Origin: DATEPR01 sp036503065
Lineage (GTDB): Bacteria > Actinomycetota > Actinomycetes > Mycobacteriales > Pseudonocardiaceae
Reading direction: 5' to 3'
NCBI GenBank assembly: GCA_036503065.1
Contig: DASXXM010000381.1
Location: 1 to 13,957 of the forward strand
DNA: 13,957 nucleotides
Positions 10,204 through 13,957 of the stretch are shown piece after piece. Every line of letters begins with the position of its first letter. Positions within the stretch are counted from its first letter, which is position 1. The notes under the pieces were generated by a model. That model saw only the letters and a list, made by a program, of their open reading frames with translations. It made no database searches and was not told where the DNA came from. Both the position numbers and the translations under genes were made by a program.

Positions 10204-11778
10204 GTGCTGACCGACGTCGAGAACGCACTGGTGTCACACGTCACGCGCGGCGACGTGCTCGACCTGGCGGGCGCCGAAGTGATCGACGAAGCGGCCATGC
10301 GCTCGTGGGGCGAGTCGCGGACGGTCCGCGCGTCGGTCCTGCGCGACATCATGCGCGGCCGCCTCGCCCCCGATCCGGACCCGCACGGCCTGCGGCTGCG
10401 CGGCGCCCGCATCGACGGTCGGCTGGATTTGGAGAACATCACCAGCACAGTCGCTCTCAAACTGACCGACTGCTTACTGGACGAGGGCATGAACGCCCGC
10501 GACGCGCATCTCGCCTTCGTCTCGCTGAACGGATGCCGGCTCGAACATCCTGATGAACCCGCCCTGGAAGCCGCCCGACTCGTCGCCGTCAGGCTCGACC
10601 TGCAACGGGCGGTCCTCACCGCGCGCGATAAGACAGGCGCACTGATCGCGAACAGAGCCCATTTCGGCGTGTTGGACTGCAAGGGTGCGAGCCTGCGCAA
10701 CGATTCCGGTCCGGCGCTGAGCGCCGATGGGTTGCGGGTCGACCAGACCTTGTTCCTGGACGGCGAATTTACCGCCGTCGGTGCTGGCGAAATCGGGGCT
10801 ATCAGCCTCGTCGGTGCCTTCTTGGGTTGGCTCGATTGCACCGGCGCGAGCCTGAGCAACGATTCCGGTCCCGCGCTGAGCGCCGACGGGCTGCGGGTCG
10901 ACCAGGCCGCGTTCTTGCGGACAGAGTTCACCGTCGTCGGTGCTGGCGATGCCGGCGCGATCAGGCTCGTCGGCGCCCATGTCGGCGATCTGGATTTCAC
11001 CGGCGCGAGCCTGCGCAACGAATCCGGTCCGGCGCTCGGCGCCTACAACCTGCGGGTCGACCGAAACATGTTCTTGGCGGGTGGTTTCAGCGCGGTCGCC
11101 GCAGGGGAGGTGGTCGTCAATCTGGGGAACGTGGGAGTTGGCGGCTCTCTCGTGTTCAGGCCTGCCCGGTTGGAGCACCGCACGAACCCCCGATCGCTCT
11201 TGCGCGTCGACGGATTGGTCTACACAGGACTCCCGCTTCGCATCTCGACACGGGAGTGGCTGCGGCTGCTCCGGGAGGCGACTCCGGAATATGCGGCCCA
11301 GCCCTACCAGCAGTTCGCGGCCGCGCACCGTGCTGCCGGGCACGATGCTGAGGTTCGGCGCATCCTCATGGCGCAGCGTCGGGATCAGATCGACCGGCGG
11401 GCCTTGACCGGGCAGGCCGAGCGTGGCTGGGCGCGCTTGACCGGATTGCTTCTCGGTTACGGCTACCAACCGTGGCGGGCGCTGGTGTGCCTGCTCATCG
11501 CGCTTGTCGCGGCCGTAGGGCTGGCTTTGGTGCTCGGTGGGCAGGGCGGACTGGTGCATCCGCAGTCGGCCATTGGTTGCACTGCTGTTGAACGGGTTGG
11601 CGTCGGTCTCGACCTGGGGACGCCGTTGGTCAAGACGAATGCCGGCGCCCACTGCGTGACCACGGCCACCACGCCGGGGCAGATACTCACCGTCGCCGGG
11701 TGGGCGTTGCAGTTGTTGGCGTGGGCTTTTGCCACGTTGTTCATTGCCGGGTTCACCGGGGTTGTGCGGAAGACCTGA
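10204..11778 (+). CDS. Repeat protein (beta-helix-like) with C-terminal membrane segments
   Basis: I do not recognise a defined function. The 524-residue protein has an N-terminal domain (about 1-65). Beta-helix-like sequence then follows, with LRLRGARIDGRLDL-type turns reminiscent of pentapeptide/right-handed helix proteins. Three close 53-residue repeats span 158-316, each starting D(C/F)xGASLxN(D/E)SGPAL and containing LRVD, FTxVxAG and LVGA. A charged helical region (about 345-420) with AAHRAAGHDAEVRRILMAQRR follows. Two transmembrane helices lie near 426-446 and 497-520, with two cysteines between them. Similar actinobacterial proteins are sometimes annotated as membrane-associated oxidoreductases, but no redox motif is visible, so I do not adopt that. 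GTG 10204 is 3 bp after the acetyltransferase stop, which suggests translational coupling. It ends 3 bp from the convergent bioF. Confidence 0.75.
   Translation: MLTDVENALVSHVTRGDVLDLAGAEVIDEAAMRSWGESRTVRASVLRDIMRGRLAPDPDPHGLRLRGARIDGRLDLENITSTVALKLTDCLLDEGMNARDAHLAFVSLNGCRLEHPDEPALEAARLVAVRLDLQRAVLTARDKTGALIANRAHFGVLDCKGASLRNDSGPALSADGLRVDQTLFLDGEFTAVGAGEIGAISLVGAFLGWLDCTGASLSNDSGPALSADGLRVDQAAFLRTEFTVVGAGDAGAIRLVGAHVGDLDFTGASLRNESGPALGAYNLRVDRNMFLAGGFSAVAAGEVVVNLGNVGVGGSLVFRPARLEHRTNPRSLLRVDGLVYTGLPLRISTREWLRLLREATPEYAAQPYQQFAAAHRAAGHDAEVRRILMAQRRDQIDRRALTGQAERGWARLTGLLLGYGYQPWRALVCLLIALVAAVGLALVLGGQGGLVHPQSAIGCTAVERVGVGLDLGTPLVKTNAGAHCVTTATTPGQILTVAGWALQLLAWAFATLFIAGFTGVVRKT
10675..11151 (+). 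repeat. Three in-frame 159 bp tandem repeats inside the repeat-protein gene
   Basis: Units begin at 10675, 10834 and 10993, exactly 159 bp (53 codons) apart. Copies 1 and 2 are very similar at DNA level (for example AACGATTCCGGTCC in both); copy 3 diverges in its second half. The period keeps the frame, so copy number could change without breaking the gene. Confidence 0.85.
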
Positions 11779-11781
11779 GCG

Positions 11782-12966
11782 CTACCTCGGAGGGGCGGTC
11801 TCGGTGATCGTTGTGATCGCTCGGTCCAGGTCGGCCTCGGTCAGGTCTGCTCGGACGGTCAGTCGCAGGCGGGAGATCTGGTCGGGGACCGACGGTGGGC
11901 GGAAGCAGCCGACCATCACGCCGGCTTCTCGGCAGCGCAGTGACCAGTCCAGAGCCTCCTCGGGTGACGGCGCGCGGACCGAGATCACGGCGGCGGCTGG
12001 TGTGCTGATGTGGAAGCCGGCCGCGACCAGGCGGTCGGCCAGTGCGGCCGCGTTGGTCCGTACCCGGGTGCTGCGTTCTGGTTCGTCGCGGAGGATGCGC
12101 AGTGCGGCCAGTGCGGCGGCGGCGCTGGCGGGGGCCAGGCCGGTGTCGAAGATGAAGCTGCGGGCCATGTCGATCAGGTGATGGATGACACGGCGTGGGC
12201 CGACCACCGCGCCGCCCTGGGCGCCGACGGATTTGGAGAGCGTGACGGTGGTCACCACGTCCGGCGCGCCCTGCAGGCCGGCCGCTGCCACGGCGCCGCG
12301 GCCGCCGTCGCCCAGCACGCCGAAGCCGTGGGCGTCGTCGACCACCAGGGCGGCGCCGTGTTCCCGGCACGCCTGGGCCAGTTCGGGGAGCGGGGCGAGG
12401 TCGCCGTCGACCGAGAAGACCGAGTCGGTCACGACCAGCGCCCGCGGCTTGGTTCGGCCGGCGAGTGCTCGGCCGACCGCGGCCGGGTCGGCGTGGGCGA
12501 CCACCGCGACCTCGGCCTTGGCCAGGCGGCAGCCGTCGATCAGGGACGCGTGGATGTACTGGTCGGCCACGATCGTCGCGTTCTGGCCGGACAGTGCGGT
12601 CATCGCGGCCAGGTTGGCGGCGTAGCCGGTGGCGAAGACCAGGGCGGCCTGGGCGCCGAAGAACGACGCCAGTTCCAGTTCCAGTTCGGTGTGCAGGTCC
12701 GTCGTGCCGGTGACCAGGCGTGATCCCGTCGAACCCGCGCCCCAGCGCAGCGCCGCCGCGGCCGCGGCGCCGGTGACCCGCTTGTCCCTGGTCAGGCCGA
12801 GATAGTCGTTGCCGGCCAGGTCCAGGTCGGTCGACGTGGCCGGGCGGGGGTGTAGCCGGCGCTTCAGGCCGGCTGCCCTGCGGTCCTGCGCGTGCGCGTC
12901 GATCCAGTCGAAGACCTGGTCGGGTGCGAGCGCGATGGTCTTCCCGGTCGCGACGGGTGTGGTCAC
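11782..12966 (-). CDS. bioF: 8-amino-7-oxononanoate synthase (biotin synthesis)
   Basis: This is a PLP-dependent alpha-oxoamine synthase of 394 residues that condenses pimeloyl-thioester with L-alanine in the first committed step of biotin ring assembly. BioF features are LAGNDYLGL (50-58), GSTGSRLVTG (78-87), FATGYAANL (111-119), DSVFSVDGDLAPL (181-193) and DDAHGFGVLG (210-219). The Asp/His pair of the last contacts PLP. The Schiff-base lysine is Lys245 in TLSKS. The length and VFSVDGD sequence fit BioF better than related KBL or serine palmitoyltransferase enzymes. The start is GTG 12966, with AGGA about 9 bases upstream. No bioA, bioD or bioB is present here. It is divergent from the chelatase gene and convergent with the repeat-protein gene. 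Confidence 0.88.
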   Translation of the reverse strand: MTTPVATGKTIALAPDQVFDWIDAHAQDRRAAGLKRRLHPRPATSTDLDLAGNDYLGLTRDKRVTGAAAAAALRWGAGSTGSRLVTGTTDLHTELELELASFFGAQAALVFATGYAANLAAMTALSGQNATIVADQYIHASLIDGCRLAKAEVAVVAHADPAAVGRALAGRTKPRALVVTDSVFSVDGDLAPLPELAQACREHGAALVVDDAHGFGVLGDGGRGAVAAAGLQGAPDVVTTVTLSKSVGAQGGAVVGPRRVIHHLIDMARSFIFDTGLAPASAAAALAALRILRDEPERSTRVRTNAAALADRLVAAGFHISTPAAAVISVRAPSPEEALDWSLRCREAGVMVGCFRPPSVPDQISRLRLTVRADLTEADLDRAITTITETAPPR

Positions 12967-12974
12967 CGGGGCAT

Positions 12975-12984
12975 CCTAATTAGG
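12975..12984. promoter_or_regulatory. AT-rich palindrome CCTAATTAGG before bioF
   Basis: A perfect 10 bp palindrome, and the most AT-rich spot in its GC-rich surroundings, lies 8 bp before the bioF start and includes part of its AGGA ribosome binding site. It sits between bioF and the divergent riboswitch leader. It could be an operator or simply a promoter -10 region for either strand. It does not match a biotin operator that I know. Confidence 0.3.
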
Positions 12985-13047
12985 TCCCGTGCGGCCCGCG
13001 GGTTGGTGTCCGCGCCGTCCGGATGCGACGATGCGGGAGACCCAGAG

Positions 13048-13199
13048 CGAGGGGTGAGCGAGGAAGCCGGTGCGAATCCGGCGCGGTCCCGCCACTGTGA
13101 CCGGGAAGTGGGCCTCCACGAGTGCCACCGGGGTGTGAGCCCTGGGAAGGCAGGAGCGCCCACGTCGATCCGGGAGCCAGGACACTCCGCCCCCGTTCG
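13048..13199 (+). ncRNA. Second cobalamin riboswitch, upstream of the AAA+ chelatase gene
   Basis: The core GCCGGTGCGAATCCGGCGC begins at about 13066 and is followed by GTCCCGCCACTGTGACCGG. The B12 box GAGCCAGGACACT is at 13174-13186. The 24 bases 13167-13190 match 4035-4058 of the first riboswitch at all but two positions. The closing helix is probably CGAGGGG (13048-13054) with CCCC...CG around 13191-13199, with a bulge, so the edges are approximate. The aptamer class binds adenosylcobalamin-type corrinoids. It should repress the chelatase gene that starts at 13266. Confidence 0.94.
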
Positions 13200-13262
13200 G
13201 TCACGGCGTGCCGTGGCCACCGACCTTGACCCGGGCGTGGACACCCGAGGAAGGAACTTCCT
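13198..13262 (+). promoter_or_regulatory. Expression platform of the second riboswitch, with ribosome binding site inside a hairpin
   Basis: CACGG (13202-13206) pairs with CCGTG (13211-13215) around a four-base loop, and CGGT (13198-13201) can extend the stem with ACCG (13219-13222). Further on, AGGAAG (13248-13253) pairs perfectly with CTTCCT (13257-13262) around a GAA loop. That stem contains the Shine-Dalgarno GAGGAAGGA and ends three bases before the GTG at 13266. There is no T-tract, so control of translation is more likely than of termination. Confidence 0.55.
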
Positions 13263-13265
13263 GGC

Positions 13266-13957
13266 GTGACCGGATTCCCGTTCTCCGCCGTCGTCGGCCA
13301 CGACGACCTGCGCCTTGCCCTGCTGCTCAACGCGGTCCATCCAGCCATCGGCGGTGTGTTGGTGCGCGGGGAGAAGGGCACCGCCAAGTCCACCGTCGTG
13401 CGTGCGCTGGCCGGGCTGCTGCCCGAACTCGCGGTCGTCGACGGCTGCCGGTTCGCCTGTGATCCCGTGGCGCCCGACCCCGACTGTCCGGACGCACCGC
13501 ATCCGGACGCCGTGGCCAGCCATCGGCCTGCCCGGCTGGTCGAGTTGCCGGTCGGCGCGACGGAGGACCGGCTGATCGGGTCGCTCGACCTGGAACGCGC
13601 CCTGACCGAGGGCGTGCGCGCCTACCAGCCCGGCCTGCTCGCCGGTGCCCATCGCGGTGTCCTCTACGTCGACGAAGTGAACCTCCTCCACGATCATCTG
13701 GTCGACCTGCTGCTGGACGCGGCCGCCATGGGCCGGGCCCACGTCGAGCGCGACGGTGTCTCGGTGTCGCATGCGGCGTCGTTCCTCCTGGTCGGCACGA
13801 TGAACCCGGAGGAGGGCGAGCTCCGGCCGCAACTGCTGGACCGCTTCGGCCTGACGGTGCGGGTCGCCGCGGCCCGCGACGTGTCCGTGCGTGCCGAGGT
13901 GATCCGCCGCAGGCTGGCTTTCGAGGCCGACCCGACGGCGTTCGCCGCCCGGTGGGC
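13266..13957 (+). CDS. Putative cobaltochelatase AAA+ subunit, ChlI/ChlD type (3' end outside window)
   Basis: GTG 13266 opens a frame that continues past the window end; 230 residues are visible. It is the AAA+ ATPase module of chelatases related to BchI/ChlI. Walker A is GEKGTAKST (35-43), Walker B is VLYVDEVN (132-139), and sensor-like GTMNPEEGELRPQLLDRFGL follows. LVELPVGATEDRLIGSLD (91-108) is typical of the actinobacterial family, which usually continues into a ChlD-like middle part and a VWA domain (~650-700 residues in all). That part lies outside. Cys61, Cys65 and Cys74 lie in an insert after the first AAA+ strands. It likely drives cobalt insertion by CobN, in place of CobS/CobT, and has its own B12 riboswitch. 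M. tuberculosis Rv2850c is a likely relative. A magnesium chelatase role is unlikely with no bacteriochlorophyll genes nearby. Confidence 0.9.
   Translation, partial: MTGFPFSAVVGHDDLRLALLLNAVHPAIGGVLVRGEKGTAKSTVVRALAGLLPELAVVDGCRFACDPVAPDPDCPDAPHPDAVASHRPARLVELPVGATEDRLIGSLDLERALTEGVRAYQPGLLAGAHRGVLYVDEVNLLHDHLVDLLLDAAAMGRAHVERDGVSVSHAASFLLVGTMNPEEGELRPQLLDRFGLTVRVAAARDVSVRAEVIRRRLAFEADPTAFAARW

Noticed and set aside
10474..11652. Minus-strand frame of 392 codons opposite the repeat-protein gene
   Set aside because: Its apparent repeats are the reverse reading of the 159 bp units. The plus-strand frame has membrane helices and tight spacing with its neighbour.
12963..13832. Minus-strand frame over the second riboswitch and chelatase start
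   Set aside because: It crosses a conserved RNA aptamer and the Walker motifs of the chelatase on the other strand.

Overview
The window looks like chromosomal DNA from a GC-rich, mycothiol-producing actinobacterium, most likely a Pseudonocardiales-type genus. Base composition, GTG starts, an actinobacterial mycothione reductase, an S-adenosyl methyltransferase of the Methyltransf_19 family and aerobic-type cobaltochelatase genes all point that way. The genus is inference only.

Layout. (1) 1-423: 3' end of an MFS transporter resembling the CynX/NimT branch. (2) 424-892: gene-free stretch holding nearly three tandem copies of a ~109 bp unit, each with a perfect TTGTCCACA (actinobacterial DnaA-box-like) and a -10-like hexamer. 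(3) 893-2893, minus strand: mycothione reductase (mtr) downstream of a YbhB/YbcL-type PEBP protein. (4) 3079-3900, plus: S-adenosyl methyltransferase, divergent from the PEBP gene across a region with an 8+8 bp inverted repeat. (5) 3917-7753: a cobalamin riboswitch leading into full-length cobN. (6) 7750-8565, minus: secreted trypsin-like serine protease, overlapping the cobN stop tail to tail by 4 bp. (7) 8665-11778, plus: a compact run of M48 metallopeptidase, ElaA-type GNAT acetyltransferase and a beta-helix-like repeat protein with C-terminal membrane segments. (8) 11782-12966, minus: bioF (8-amino-7-oxononanoate synthase), alone. (9) 13048-13957, plus: a second cobalamin riboswitch and the 5' part of a ChlI/ChlD-type AAA+ cobaltochelatase gene that runs off the window.

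How the genes fit together. CobN is the large metal-binding subunit of the ATP-dependent cobaltochelatase, and the AAA+ protein at the right edge is its likely motor. They lie 5.5 kb apart but each has its own adenosylcobalamin riboswitch, so vitamin B12 should repress both. In each leader a short hairpin directly before the start codon contains the ribosome binding site, which suggests control at translation. From memory of M. tuberculosis H37Rv, mtr (Rv2855), a GCN5-type acetyltransferase (Rv2851c) and the chelatase (Rv2850c) also lie close together. The window may therefore be an ancestral actinobacterial neighbourhood with cobN and other genes interspersed.

I found no CRISPR array, tRNA, rRNA, transposase or clear phage gene. 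I see no strong evidence of a wholly new system. The least explained items are the tandem DnaA-box repeat array and the protease-acetyltransferase-repeat-protein operon.
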